NCBI GenBank assembly: GCA_002483765.1
Contig: DLIO01000111.1
Span: 25,108 to 71,100 of the forward strand
From: Lentisphaeria bacterium UBA7640
Lineage (GTDB): Bacteria > Verrucomicrobiota > Lentisphaeria > Victivallales > Victivallaceae
Direction: 5' to 3'
DNA length: 45,993 bases
Shown piece after piece: positions 1-8,566 of the stretch; position 1 is the stretch's first letter; the number at the start of each line of letters is the position of its first letter. The notes under the pieces were generated by a model. It did not search any database, was not told the origin of the DNA, and worked only from the letters and a program-made list of their open reading frames with translations. The position numbers and the translations under genes were made by a program.

Positions 1-26
1 ACTCTCCAACTCTCCAACTCTTCTCC
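1..26. repeat. 8-bp tandem repeat at left edge
   Basis: Tandem copies of AACTCTCC, ending in a diverged copy (AACTCTTCTCC). Bases 1-18 are the reverse complement of 45973-45990, so the same repeat lies inverted at the two ends of the window. This is seen directly; that it marks contig ends is inference. Confidence 0.8.
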
Positions 27-133
27 CTAAAAAATTAGCCATAAGCATACCGGTATAATATTAATTTGAGCTTTGAATTTGAATTTAGTGCATATCGATA
101 TAATTATAAAGATTAAGTTTTTATTTAAATGGG

Positions 134-162
134 TTGATTGTTTAGCGAATTAACGTTATAAT
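134..162 (+). promoter_or_regulatory. Sigma70-type promoter of the deacetylase/M24 operon
   Basis: TTGATT (134-139), a 17-base spacer, then a perfect TATAAT (157-162), about 33 bases before the start codon at 195. This is the best promoter match in the window. The element types and spacing are seen; activity is inferred. Confidence 0.6.
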
Positions 163-194
163 CTATATTGTACAAATAATATTTGAGGATATTT

Positions 195-1217
195 ATGAAG
201 CTACAGTGTTTGCAAGAGATCGACAATAATTTGTTGGGAATGTCGTGTGGAAACGGCATGATTTGGATTTCAAACCTTTTAGGTGGAAGAATTTTTTGTT
301 CGATTGGCGATGAGCTGATTCATCAATTCCGCGCTGATTTGGCAAAAAATCCAGAACCGGGTGAATTTAATAATTTAGGTGGAAACTCACTATGGCCAGC
401 TCCTGAAGGCGGTAAATTCGCTTATAATTATCTGCCCGACGGCACTTGGACTGTACAAGACGCAGTTAGCGTTCAACCATCGGAAACTGTGAGCCAAAGT
501 GCAGACTTTCTGGAAATTTCCAAAGCGATGAAACTGAAAAGTCGTCAGGGCAAAGAGATCAAAATGAATTTTGAGCGCAGAGTGAAACCATTAGATCTGG
601 AAAAAACTTGCAGCGAATACAATTTACGTGGCGTAGGTTATCACAGCGACGAATCGTTAACGCCACAGGGAGAATATCCCATTGATGACTTTTTGGTCGC
701 GGCGTGGTCGTTGGAACAATTTCCCGGCGCAGACGGCGTAGTAGCATTTGGAAAAACCGCTAGTCAGGCCGAGGGTTGTATCAACGATGATTTTTATGGC
801 AATCCACACCCGCGTTTGAGCTATCATGACCATGTTTTCCAATTCAAACTCGGTGGTCCCGACCGTCTCCAAATCGGCATCAAAGCAGAATTTGCTCCGG
901 AATTGATCGGCACGCTGGATGAACAACGCGGTTTATTGATTATTCGCACGACGCCAGTTCGCTCCGATGGACGCTACATCAATATCGCTGACAATGATCA
1001 GCCTAATGGTGTATATTCCGCCGCTGATTGTTTCAGTATTTTTAATGGCGCTTCGGAACTAAATTTTTACGAACTGGAAACCATCGCGCCAATGCAGGAA
1101 GAGAACGGTATCCTAGGCGCAAGTCGTTTAGAGTCGGAAACGATGATTTTCCAAGGTGCGGTTGCAGACTTGAAACGCTGCTTGGAACAATGTTTTAAAA
1201 TAAAACTACAAAATTAA
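195..1217 (+). CDS. Unknown protein, beta-rich, sugar-mutarotase-like
   Basis: A 340-residue protein with no signal peptide and no membrane segment. I chose the ATG at 195 over the in-frame TTG at 183 because GAGG (185-188) sits at the right distance before it. Near residue 65 is a stretch reading GGNSLWPAPEGG, which resembles the GG-x-x-LW-x-APE type found in uncharacterised families with galactose-mutarotase-like beta-sandwich folds (DUF4380/DUF6786 kind). The rest alternates short beta-prone segments. It is the first gene of a four-gene run (17-19 base gaps) with a deacetylase, an M24-fold protein and a glycosidase-like protein, so a role in handling a sugar or modified sugar is reasonable. 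The family label is tentative and no catalytic residue can be assigned. Confidence 0.6.
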   Translation: MKLQCLQEIDNNLLGMSCGNGMIWISNLLGGRIFCSIGDELIHQFRADLAKNPEPGEFNNLGGNSLWPAPEGGKFAYNYLPDGTWTVQDAVSVQPSETVSQSADFLEISKAMKLKSRQGKEIKMNFERRVKPLDLEKTCSEYNLRGVGYHSDESLTPQGEYPIDDFLVAAWSLEQFPGADGVVAFGKTASQAEGCINDDFYGNPHPRLSYHDHVFQFKLGGPDRLQIGIKAEFAPELIGTLDEQRGLLIIRTTPVRSDGRYINIADNDQPNGVYSAADCFSIFNGASELNFYELETIAPMQEENGILGASRLESETMIFQGAVADLKRCLEQCFKIKLQN

Positions 1218-1234
1218 ACAATGGAGTTACAAAT

Positions 1235-2107
1235 ATGAGAACAGTATTTGGATTTGATATGGAGACCGATATTGGCAGTTGGACACCATGGTATCGTGGT
1301 TTCGCCGAAGGCACGCAAGCCATTCTCGATGTACTCGAAAAACAAGACATCACCGCAACTTTTTATTTTACCGCCGATGCTGCACAAAAAAATCCAGCAG
1401 AAGTTAAAAAAGTTATCGCTGCAGAACACGAAATTGGCTGTCACACGCTTTATCATGAAACTATCGGCGATGCTTTGTTTGATATTCCCGGTGCGGTACC
1501 GATTCTCCCTGAAGAGGTGCCAAATCGCGTTCGCCGCGCGACTGAAGAAGTGGAAAAAGCGACTGGAGTTCGTCCGGTATCGTTCCGCTGTCCACGGCTT
1601 TGGGGTTCGACTGCGGTCACCAATGCGTTGGAGGAGCTGGGCTACGTTTCAGACGCCACTTATCCGATGTATTTTTACCGCAAGCAACTGGAACCATATC
1701 ATCCATCAAAAGATGATTGGACTGAAAAAGGCGATCTTAAATTAATCCAGCTACCGAATTTCGCTGATTTGTCGATGGATTCTAAAGATGAATACGGCCG
1801 CGACATGGATCAATGGCCGTTGTTCCGTACTGAAAGCGCGGAAGCACTGATGAAACACGTCGACGGCTATATCGCATTCTGCGAAAAACGCGGTGTCGAA
1901 CCTTTCATCTGTTTCTATATGCACCCATGGGAATTTGCCAAAATGCCCGAGGGTCTGCTTCATTACGGCGAAGGTGCGGTATTGCCAGATCCATTTATTA
2001 TCAAAAACTGCGGACCCTACGCGACAGAACAGCTTGATATCTTGATTGATATGCTGCGCGACCGTGGTTCCGAATTTTTACAAGCCCGTCACGTTAAAGT
2101 TAAATAA
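1235..2107 (+). CDS. Polysaccharide deacetylase-like (NodB homology) protein
   Basis: A 290-residue cytosolic protein covering one NodB-homology domain. The N-terminal motif FGFDMETD supplies Asp8 (or Asp12) as catalytic base or metal ligand. The H-T-L-Y-H motif gives His70 and His74, the usual metal-binding pair. SFRCPRLWG is the arginine-containing motif 3, and YMHPWEF near residue 227 supplies the late His. Members hydrolyse N-acetyl groups from amino sugars, and a subgroup (PuuE, HpPgdA-like) acts on small cyclic amides or unknown substrates. The lack of a signal peptide and the all-cytosolic operon favour a small imported substrate rather than a wall polymer; this is inference. GGAG precedes the start. 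Confidence 0.82.
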   Translation: MRTVFGFDMETDIGSWTPWYRGFAEGTQAILDVLEKQDITATFYFTADAAQKNPAEVKKVIAAEHEIGCHTLYHETIGDALFDIPGAVPILPEEVPNRVRRATEEVEKATGVRPVSFRCPRLWGSTAVTNALEELGYVSDATYPMYFYRKQLEPYHPSKDDWTEKGDLKLIQLPNFADLSMDSKDEYGRDMDQWPLFRTESAEALMKHVDGYIAFCEKRGVEPFICFYMHPWEFAKMPEGLLHYGEGAVLPDPFIIKNCGPYATEQLDILIDMLRDRGSEFLQARHVKVK

Positions 2108-2124
2108 CAACCAAGGAGAGGAAA

Positions 2125-3282
2125 ATGAGCCCAACAATCCCAGTATCTGAATACCATGAGCGTATAAAGAAGTTCCAAGCCAACATCAAAGCTGAAGGCT
2201 TAGATGCCGCTATCGTACACGGAATCGAGTGCGACTGCGCCCATGTTCGCTATCTAACCGAATATTGGCCAACCTTTGAATCCGCTGGAGTATTTGTACC
2301 AGCCGAAGGAACACCGATTCTATTAATTGGTCCGGAAAGTGAGTTTTATGCTCGCGATCGCAGTGTGATTCCGAACATCATGAAAATGGTGCCGTATCGT
2401 GAATCCGCAGAACCAGAATACCCTGGAATTGACGTTGCCAAATGGGCAGACGTAGTCAAAGCTTCTGGAGTAAAAAAACTCGACAAACTCGGTATTGTCG
2501 GTGGCGCAATTATCTCAATGCCGGTTATCGAATCCCTGCGTAAAGAGTTGCCCAAAGTTGAATTAGTTCTCGCCGGCGAAACCCTCTGGTCGCTGCGTTA
2601 TGTCAAAAGTGAAAATGAATTGGCTTGCATGCGTCGCGCATTCGAGATCGGCGAAATCGCCATTGAAGCGATTTTGAATGAAATCAAACCAGGCATGACC
2701 GAATTCCAAGTCATCGGTATCGCTCAACGCGAAATCTACAAAAACGGTGGTGAATACGAAGGTCACGCGCTTTATTGTTTCAGCGGACCGCGTACCAATA
2801 ATGCCATCTGCCGTCCTAGTTCAAAAATCATCAAAACTAACGAAATGATTCAGTTGAACATCGGCGCCCGCGTTTGTGGTTATTCATCCAGTGTCGGACT
2901 CCCATTTTCAATTGGCAAACTGCCAGAGAATCAACGCAAACTGCAAGCATTCGGACTTGAAGCACACAAGAAAACCATTGACCTGTTGGGCGGCGGAAGA
3001 CCGGCAGCAGACGTTGTGAACAAGTACGAAAAATGGGTTGAGGAACAAGGGTTCAAGAAATTCATGCTCTATGGTCCATGTCATGCCATCGGTATGATGG
3101 AAGTCGAACGTCCTTGGATGGAATCAGTTTCCACTTATAACTTGGTGCCAAACATGACTTTCCAGGTTGATACGTTCTTCTATGACACTGATTTTGGTTT
3201 ACGCTGGGAAAACGGCGTTCTAATCAAAGAACAGGGCGTAGAAGAGTTGTCCAATAAATACATGAAAATCGTCGAACTGTAA
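2125..3282 (+). CDS. M24-family (creatinase/Xaa-Pro peptidase fold) protein lacking metal ligands
   Basis: A 385-residue protein with the two-domain layout of M24 proteins: a creatinase N-terminal domain (about 1-150) and a pita-bread domain (about 155-380). In M24 metallopeptidases the metal site is two Asp, one His and two Glu. Here the first Asp is Asn245 (IQLNIGA) and the second is Ser256 (GYSSSVGLP), while His320 (CHAIG), Glu328 (VERP) and Glu362 (LRWENG) remain. The usual His of the pHh motif is also gone (NAICRPS). Creatinase shows that this fold can work without metal, so a C-N hydrolase acting on a small molecule is more likely than a peptidase. It lies between a deacetylase and a glycosidase-like gene, with AGGAG before its start. 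Confidence 0.8.
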   Translation: MSPTIPVSEYHERIKKFQANIKAEGLDAAIVHGIECDCAHVRYLTEYWPTFESAGVFVPAEGTPILLIGPESEFYARDRSVIPNIMKMVPYRESAEPEYPGIDVAKWADVVKASGVKKLDKLGIVGGAIISMPVIESLRKELPKVELVLAGETLWSLRYVKSENELACMRRAFEIGEIAIEAILNEIKPGMTEFQVIGIAQREIYKNGGEYEGHALYCFSGPRTNNAICRPSSKIIKTNEMIQLNIGARVCGYSSSVGLPFSIGKLPENQRKLQAFGLEAHKKTIDLLGGGRPAADVVNKYEKWVEEQGFKKFMLYGPCHAIGMMEVERPWMESVSTYNLVPNMTFQVDTFFYDTDFGLRWENGVLIKEQGVEELSNKYMKIVEL

Positions 3283-3301
3283 GATAAAATCAGGAGCAAC
3301 C

Positions 3302-5053
3302 ATGAGCGAAATGTTAAAAATATGGCGTTCGTCACTGAGCCGTTTTGGAAAATTCACCACTAACCCGGTGCCGGATGGCGAAGAGACTTGGAACGTAAAT
3401 AACGTCTACACTGACGCTGAACTCGCGAAAATCGCAGGTTCCGGCTTCAATGCGGTGTGGGTTCATGGTTTGCTCCATAGTATCGTTCAAACTGACGATT
3501 TTCCTGAGTTAGGAGAATACGCCGCTGAACATCAACGGCGTTTAAATGAATTAACAGAACGCGCGGCCAAGCACGGCATTAAAGTTTTTCTTTACATGCA
3601 ACCGCCGCGCGCGCTTTTAGCCACGCATCCTATTTTCAAAAGTCATCCAGAGATTGGTGGACAGATAGAAAAAATGCAAGGTTGTGATGGTGAAAAAGTT
3701 AAAGTACAGGCGCTGTGTACTTCACACGATTCCGTGAAAAAATATCTGCGCAATGCTGCTGCTGAATTAGCGCGCAAGATCCCAAACCTCGGCGGAATTA
3801 TTATGATTACCGCGTCGGAATATCCAGCGCATTGTTGGTCGCGCCGTGGTCGCATGATGAATGCCTCCGGTCACTACGAACAACTGCCCATCGAATGTCC
3901 CAACTGCAAAGATCGCACACCTAGCGATGTCGTCAATGAAGTTATCCAGCTAATGCGCGACGGTATCCGCAGCGTCAACTCTGTCTGGAAGATTATCGCC
4001 TGGAACTGGTCATGGGCGATGTATGAAGATGCTCCGTGCGAAAACATTATCGGCAAACTGCCGAAAGATGTCATTTTAATGGCTGATTTTGAACGCGGTG
4101 GCAAACGAACCATCCTCGGCAAAGAAAGGATTATGGATGAATATTCGCTCGGTTTTGCCGGACCTTCTAAACAATTTAAAGATTCTTGGGAATTGGCTAA
4201 CCGTTGTAACTTAAAAATGATGGCTAAACTACAAATCGGCACCACCCATGAATTAGCGACCGTCCCAAATTTACCGATCATTGGGAATGTCTACCGCAAA
4301 GCCGTTAATGCCCGCAAAATGGGGTTAGCCGGTTTTATGGGCACGTGGAACTTCGGCAATATGATCACCGTCAACACCGCTGCACTGAACCATTTTCTCG
4401 GCGCTAATATTTCCGATGACCAAGATTTAGAATTGCGTAAATTTGCGACTGAATATTTCCCAAACTGCGAACCCGCGCAGATCAACACTGCTTGGAATAA
4501 ATTTGCTGAAGCAATGAATAGTTATCCATTTTCAATCCCTTACCTATACGTTGGCCCGACCAATTACGCGTGCATTTTGCCCATGGAACCTGCTCCGCTG
4601 ACTGGCAAATCATCCGGTCGTTCGTGGTTAATGGATGAACGCGGTGACAACATCACCGACGCCCTAGAGGGTTACACCATTGACGAAGTAATCGAAGGGT
4701 TCACCCAACTATCTGCCGTTTGGCAAACTGGAGTAGACGCGTTGGCCAAAGGATTGAAAAACGCTCCATCCAAGCATGCAGAAGAGGAATTAGATAACGC
4801 TCGAGTATGCGGTTATCTCTTCAACAGCACGAAACATTTTTGCAAAATCTTCAAACTGCGTAACGATTGGCACGACAACAAACGCGCTGAATACAACGCT
4901 ATCGCCGCTGCCGAACTAGAAAACCTGCGCAAATTATTGCCATTGGTAGAAAAAGATCTGCGCTTCGGTTTTCATATCGAAGCCTTCGGTTATCAATTCG
5001 ACGCCGCACAGATCAAAGCAAAGATCGCCACGCTAGAAAAACAACTCTCATAA
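3302..5053 (+). CDS. TIM-barrel glycoside-hydrolase-like protein
   Basis: A 583-residue protein, last gene of the first operon, with AGGAG at 3291-3295. The N-terminal half reads like a TIM-barrel: NAVWVHG, HGIKVFLYMQ, GIIMITASEYP, KIIAWNWSW and ILMADFERGG are spaced like successive beta-strands. A short CPNCKDR motif near residue 200 is common in GH20-like and alpha-glucuronidase-like barrels and their uncharacterised relatives. The last 150 residues are helical, as in many such enzymes. No signal peptide is visible, so it should act in the cytosol on imported oligosaccharides. Glu174 in the TASEYP strand is a candidate catalytic acid, but this is not proven. The exact GH family cannot be named from sight. 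Confidence 0.6.
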   Translation: MSEMLKIWRSSLSRFGKFTTNPVPDGEETWNVNNVYTDAELAKIAGSGFNAVWVHGLLHSIVQTDDFPELGEYAAEHQRRLNELTERAAKHGIKVFLYMQPPRALLATHPIFKSHPEIGGQIEKMQGCDGEKVKVQALCTSHDSVKKYLRNAAAELARKIPNLGGIIMITASEYPAHCWSRRGRMMNASGHYEQLPIECPNCKDRTPSDVVNEVIQLMRDGIRSVNSVWKIIAWNWSWAMYEDAPCENIIGKLPKDVILMADFERGGKRTILGKERIMDEYSLGFAGPSKQFKDSWELANRCNLKMMAKLQIGTTHELATVPNLPIIGNVYRKAVNARKMGLAGFMGTWNFGNMITVNTAALNHFLGANISDDQDLELRKFATEYFPNCEPAQINTAWNKFAEAMNSYPFSIPYLYVGPTNYACILPMEPAPLTGKSSGRSWLMDERGDNITDALEGYTIDEVIEGFTQLSAVWQTGVDALAKGLKNAPSKHAEEELDNARVCGYLFNSTKHFCKIFKLRNDWHDNKRAEYNAIAAAELENLRKLLPLVEKDLRFGFHIEAFGYQFDAAQIKAKIATLEKQLS

Positions 5054-5073
5054 TCGTTCTAAAGCGACCTCAT

Positions 5074-5106
5074 AACTTCGCGCGCGCATAATGCGCGCGC
5101 AAAGTT
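5074..5106. repeat. GC palindrome, copy 1
   Basis: A near-perfect palindrome with 16-bp arms around a single central base (5090). The left arm is AACTTCGCGCGCGCAT; the right arm is its complement except for one mismatch at the sixth position. It starts 20 bases after the stop of the glycosidase-like gene. There is no T-run after it, so it is not a classical terminator. The same design recurs at 10160-10192. Confidence 0.85.
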
Positions 5107-5298
5107 AAAGCCGCTATTTAACGCGATAATAATATTGAAGCGGGATGCTGAAATGGAAAAAAGCTCTAACGACTAATGAATGCTAGTTGCCACTAACAGA
5201 TTAGAGAAGAGAAAAGGTAAACTTATACTTTGAATTAGCGAGAGATAATGCGCTCGTGGATTAGCAAGATGAGCCTCCAGCATAAAGAACTCATCTAA

Positions 5299-5318
5299 AC
5301 CATGTCGAATGATATGGC
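5299..5318. repeat. GAAT-loop hairpin repeat, copy 1
   Basis: ACCATGTC-GAAT-GATATGGC: an 8-bp stem (seven pairs, one of them G-T) with a GAAT loop. It matches 36791-36810, where the wobble sits at a different stem position, and both copies are followed by GT and then a T/C-rich stretch. Confidence 0.65.
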
Positions 5319-5387
5319 GTCACTTTCATATTTTTCCCTTGTGGACAAGGAATTTTATATCTGAATCATTTTTTCACTTGGAAAAAC

Positions 5388-5415
5388 TTGACAAACCTGT
5401 AAAGGCCATTAATTT
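5388..5415 (+). promoter_or_regulatory. Possible promoter of the TPR gene
   Basis: A perfect TTGACA (5388-5393), 16 bases, then TAATTT (5410-5415). The -10 element is poor. It lies 78 bases before the TPR start. Confidence 0.35.
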
Positions 5416-5492
5416 CATACTACTAGGCAGATAGTAATAGGATAGTTCTGCCATAAACGAGCTTTTGCTCACAACCCTCATGGAGGTCCGTA

Positions 5493-6290
5493 ATGAAGAA
5501 AGTGTTAACCCTGATGGTTGCCGCGTTAGTGGCAATAAGTGTACACGCTGCCCAAACTTATCAAGAAGCCGTCAGTGCTGGAGACAAAGAGTTAAAAGGA
5601 AAAAATTACGACGCAGCTGCTACTGCCTTTGATGAAGCAGTAAAGCTTGCGGAGAAACCAACCGACAAAGCAAGTGCCTATTTTAAGGCTGGAGAAGCGA
5701 TGCGCTATGCGAAAAAGTACGACGAAGCCACTGAATATTTCAAAAAAATGTTGGCTGTAGATGAGTCTTCGTCAACGCAAAAAAGCTTGGCGCAATATCG
5801 TCTCGGACTTTGCTGTTATGCGCAGAAAAAATATCCTGAGACTATCGTTGAGATGGAAAAAGTGCTAGCCATTGACAAAGCTCATAAAAGCCATGTCGCT
5901 TATGCTAAACGCTATATCGGATATGCGCAATATAACAGCAAGGATTATGATGCCGCAGCTAAAACTTTCGGCGAAATTGCTAACGATGAAAGCGCCCCCG
6001 CCAGCTATCGTGCCGTAGCGCAAACTTATCTTGGGCATGTCAATTATGCACAGAAAAAATATGCTGAAGCAATCGAGGAGTTTAAAAAAGTTCAAGATAT
6101 CCCGAAAGTTAATCCGCGCGATGTCGCAGAGGCAGATCGTCTCATCGGCAACGCCTACTATACGATGAAAGAGTATGATAAAGCTAAAGAGATGCTGGAG
6201 AAAGCAGTTGCGAATGAAAAAGCCACAGCCGCTACTAAAAGAAATGCATCCTCAATGCTTCAAAGAATTGAGAAATTAAATAAGAAATAA
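5493..6290 (+). CDS. Exported tetratricopeptide-repeat protein
   Basis: A 265-residue protein with a signal peptide (MKKVLTLMVAALVAISVHA, cut probably after Ala19 or Ala20). The rest is consecutive TPR units of about 35-37 residues with the expected small/aromatic spacing, for example YDAAATAFDEAV, YAQKKYPETIVEM, KDYDAAAKTFGEI, YAQKKYAEAIEEFKKV and KEYDKAKEMLEKAV: about six repeats. Such proteins are periplasmic scaffolds that bind partner proteins and are not enzymes. A GGAGG (5482-5486) precedes the start and a strong terminator follows at 6311, so it is a single-gene transcript. The partner is unknown. Confidence 0.85.
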   Translation: MKKVLTLMVAALVAISVHAAQTYQEAVSAGDKELKGKNYDAAATAFDEAVKLAEKPTDKASAYFKAGEAMRYAKKYDEATEYFKKMLAVDESSSTQKSLAQYRLGLCCYAQKKYPETIVEMEKVLAIDKAHKSHVAYAKRYIGYAQYNSKDYDAAAKTFGEIANDESAPASYRAVAQTYLGHVNYAQKKYAEAIEEFKKVQDIPKVNPRDVAEADRLIGNAYYTMKEYDKAKEMLEKAVANEKATAATKRNASSMLQRIEKLNKK

Positions 6291-6310
6291 CAAGTATTAG
6301 TTTTAAACTC

Positions 6311-6341
6311 AGCGGCGAATTTTTAATTCGTCGCTTTTTTT
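6311..6341 (+). terminator. Rho-independent terminator after the TPR gene
   Basis: Stem of 11 bp (AGCGGCGAATT with AATTCGTCGCT, one G-T pair), a TTT loop, then seven T. Confidence 0.88.
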
Positions 6342-6346
6342 GTCTC

Positions 6347-6374
6347 TTGACAATCGTCGTATTAAGATTATGTT
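6347..6374 (+). promoter_or_regulatory. Promoter of the thioredoxin-like gene
   Basis: A perfect TTGACA (6347-6352), 16 bases, then TATGTT (6369-6374), directly after the TPR terminator and about 107 bases before the next start. Confidence 0.5.
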
Positions 6375-6425
6375 ATTTAGTATTCATCAAATAAAGATGG
6401 ATAGAAGTTGATTTTCAAGGCGTAA

Positions 6426-6450
6426 AATCTGCACGGTAAAAGTGCGGATT
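6426..6450 (+). promoter_or_regulatory. Leader hairpin before the thioredoxin-like gene
   Basis: AATCTGCAC pairs with GTGCGGATT (nine pairs, one wobble) around a GGTAAAA loop, in the predicted 5' leader about 30 bases before the start. There is no T-run, so it may be a stability or regulatory hairpin. Function is not known. Confidence 0.3.
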
Positions 6451-6480
6451 GATTAAAACACATAACAAAAGGAGTGGTTT

Positions 6481-6942
6481 ATGAAACGTACATTATTGAC
6501 TCTCGTTATTGCATTCGGAATGGTTTCAGGGATTTTTGCAGATGCAACATGGCTGACCGATCACAAACAAGCAACTGAAATTGCTAAAAAGGATCAGAAA
6601 CCGATTTTGATGTTGTTCACCGGTTCCGACTGGTGCGGATATTGCATGAAATTAGACAAGGAGTTCTTTAGCCAACAGGATTTTAAAGAATTCGCCCAAA
6701 GTGATATTGTTTTGCTCGAAGTTGATTTTCCAAGGAATAAAAAACTTGACGCAACAACAACTGCTCAAAACAAAAAACTGGCGAAAAAATATGGCATCAG
6801 AGGTTATCCGACCATATACATCGTCGATGCTGATGGCGAAGTTATCTACCAAACTGGTTACGGTGAATTCGTTAAAGCAAAATCAGCTGAAAATTATATC
6901 AAAATACTGAAAGAAAAAATCGCGGCAAAAGCCAAGAAATAA
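6481..6942 (+). CDS. Periplasmic thioredoxin-family protein
   Basis: A 153-residue protein with a signal peptide (cut near Ala20). The mature part is one thioredoxin fold of the DUF255/thioredoxin-7 style: FTGSDWCGYC provides the Cys52-x-x-Cys55 redox pair and GIRGYPTIYIVD the cis-proline. It most likely reduces or isomerises disulfides in the periplasm. The DsbD-like electron transporter encoded just downstream is its obvious partner, though a terminator at 6962 separates the transcripts. AGGAG at 6471-6475 sets the start. The exact substrate is unknown. Confidence 0.87.
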   Translation: MKRTLLTLVIAFGMVSGIFADATWLTDHKQATEIAKKDQKPILMLFTGSDWCGYCMKLDKEFFSQQDFKEFAQSDIVLLEVDFPRNKKLDATTTAQNKKLAKKYGIRGYPTIYIVDADGEVIYQTGYGEFVKAKSAENYIKILKEKIAAKAKK

Positions 6943-6961
6943 TTCTGATTAGATAATATTT

Positions 6962-6998
6962 AGAGCGGCGCATTTGCGCCGCTCTTTTCATTTTTTTT
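6962..6998 (+). terminator. Rho-independent terminator after the thioredoxin-like gene
   Basis: A perfect 10-bp GC-rich stem, AGAGCGGCGC with GCGCCGCTCT, ATTT loop, followed by TTT, CA and a T8 run. Confidence 0.92.
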
Positions 6999-7018
6999 AA
7001 GGGAACTAGGAGATACTT

Positions 7019-8539
7019 ATGAGATCAGCAATCATTGCACTAGCCTTGCTTTTGACGGCATTATTTAGTGCCGAAGCCGACGAGACCTTCAACTGGTCAT
7101 TTAATTTAGAAGAAGAACAATTTACCATTTCCGTACAAATTCCTGAACATCACTACCTGTACCAAGACCAAACTAAAATCATCGTCAACTCTGCTGACAA
7201 ATCGATATCAGCACACATCTCACCTATAGCCAGCAAATATGATGATGAGTTCAGTGGCGAAACCATGATTTATACGACCGGTAATGTCGAATGGAAATTC
7301 AACGTCGCAAAGACTACTCTACCGTATCGGATTGAGCTAGAATATGCGGGATGCCGGGCGACAACTCCAGAAAGCTCTGGAATCTGTTTTATGCCACAAC
7401 ATGATTTCTATGTTTTTGACGGAAAAATGGCAAAAAAAGACGATCCCGATGCCACTCCAACCGAAAAATTGACATTGTTGGAATCGTTAAAGGGATTTAA
7501 GATTTTGAATTCAGCTGGTGGCTACATGGGGAGTTCTGATTTTCTAAAATTTTTAAACCGCGAGGATACTGATTTTTTCGCAGGCAAAAGCATGTTAGTA
7601 ATTATTTTTCTCATCGTAATCGGTGGATTAGGGCTGAACCTGACGCCGTGTATTTTGCCGATGATCCCGATTAATCTAGCAATTATCGGAGCAGACACTG
7701 GCGACCGGAAACAAGGCTTTATGCGCGGGTTGTTTTATGGAGTAGGAATAGCGTTAGCGTACGGGGTGCTGGGTTTGCTGTCGATGTTGGCGGGAGCTCG
7801 TTTTGGCGCACTGAACTCCAGTCCATGGTTCAATTTTTCAATTGCCGCAGTTTTTTTGATCCTATCGTTTGCGATGTTTGGGATCATTAATATTGATTTC
7901 TCAAAATTCAGTACCAAAGTTTCAGCGGATAAAATGCACGTTGGTAAATTTTTACTGCCAATATTCATGGGCGTAATTGCCGCGTTATTGGCAGGTGCGT
8001 GCGTGGCGCCAGTAGTTATTGCGGTGTTATTGTTATCAGTTAATCTCTATTCCGCAGGCAACTGGAGTGGGCTATTATTGCCATTTCTACTTGGCGTCGG
8101 CATGGCTCTGCCGTGGCCTCTCGCTGGAGCTGGTTTGGCAGTATTACCTAAACCGGGCCAATGGATGGAGCGAGTGAAACAATTTTTCGGAATACTAATT
8201 GTTGCTGCTGGATTGTGGTTTGCTTGGCAAGGCTGGGGACTGTTACCAGCGAAGTCGGACGGTACTTCAAGCGTGCAGGCAGAGATTGTAAAATTGGAAA
8301 CCGCGTTAAATGAAAGCAAAAGATCAGGCAAACCGATTTTTATCGATTTCTGGGCTTCATGGTGTAAAAATTGCTTAGCCATGGAAAGCACAACCCTTAG
8401 CGATGCTGCGGTGAAAAACGAGTTAAACAACTACATTACAGTGAAATTTCAAGCGGAAGATCTTGGTGATCCGCAAATAAAGCAGGTCCTGGATTATTTC
8501 GAAGCAAAGGGATTGCCACATTTTGTGATTTTAAAATAA
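7019..8539 (+). CDS. DsbD-like thiol:disulfide interchange protein, C-terminus shortened
   Basis: A 506-residue membrane protein with the three DsbD parts. A signal peptide (1-21) leads to a periplasmic N-terminal domain with a Cys pair (GCRATTPESSGICF). The transmembrane core (about 190-405, roughly eight helices) has Cys211 in NLTPCILPM and Cys328 in AGACVAPVV, the pair that passes electrons across the membrane. The C-terminal thioredoxin domain has Cys449 and Cys452 in WASWCKNC. It should carry electrons from cytosolic thioredoxin to periplasmic partners such as the protein at 6481. The protein stops at GLPHFVILK, right after the cis-proline strand. DsbD proteins normally continue about 25-35 residues to finish the fold. 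Several in-frame stops follow, then an open 38-codon stretch (8567-8680). Confidence 0.85.
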   Translation: MRSAIIALALLLTALFSAEADETFNWSFNLEEEQFTISVQIPEHHYLYQDQTKIIVNSADKSISAHISPIASKYDDEFSGETMIYTTGNVEWKFNVAKTTLPYRIELEYAGCRATTPESSGICFMPQHDFYVFDGKMAKKDDPDATPTEKLTLLESLKGFKILNSAGGYMGSSDFLKFLNREDTDFFAGKSMLVIIFLIVIGGLGLNLTPCILPMIPINLAIIGADTGDRKQGFMRGLFYGVGIALAYGVLGLLSMLAGARFGALNSSPWFNFSIAAVFLILSFAMFGIINIDFSKFSTKVSADKMHVGKFLLPIFMGVIAALLAGACVAPVVIAVLLLSVNLYSAGNWSGLLLPFLLGVGMALPWPLAGAGLAVLPKPGQWMERVKQFFGILIVAAGLWFAWQGWGLLPAKSDGTSSVQAEIVKLETALNESKRSGKPIFIDFWASWCKNCLAMESTTLSDAAVKNELNNYITVKFQAEDLGDPQIKQVLDYFEAKGLPHFVILK

Positions 8540-8566
8540 TAATAACTTTAAATTCACAAAAGTTAG

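Larger units (their letters stand above)
5054..5492. other. 439-base gap with two dispersed repeats
   Basis: No gene is visible. It holds the GC palindrome (5074-5106), the GAAT-loop hairpin repeat (5299-5318) and a possible promoter (5388-5415) for the next gene. Both repeat types recur, in the same order, in the gap at 36423-37012. Confidence 0.6.

Noticed and set aside
1248..1745. 165-codon open frame inside the deacetylase gene
   Set aside because: It lies fully within the NodB gene in another frame, with no ribosome site and a basic, low-complexity translation.
5074..5106. Intrinsic terminator of the first operon
   Set aside because: Strong stem but no T-run; the repeat copy in the clpP leader argues against a simple terminator.
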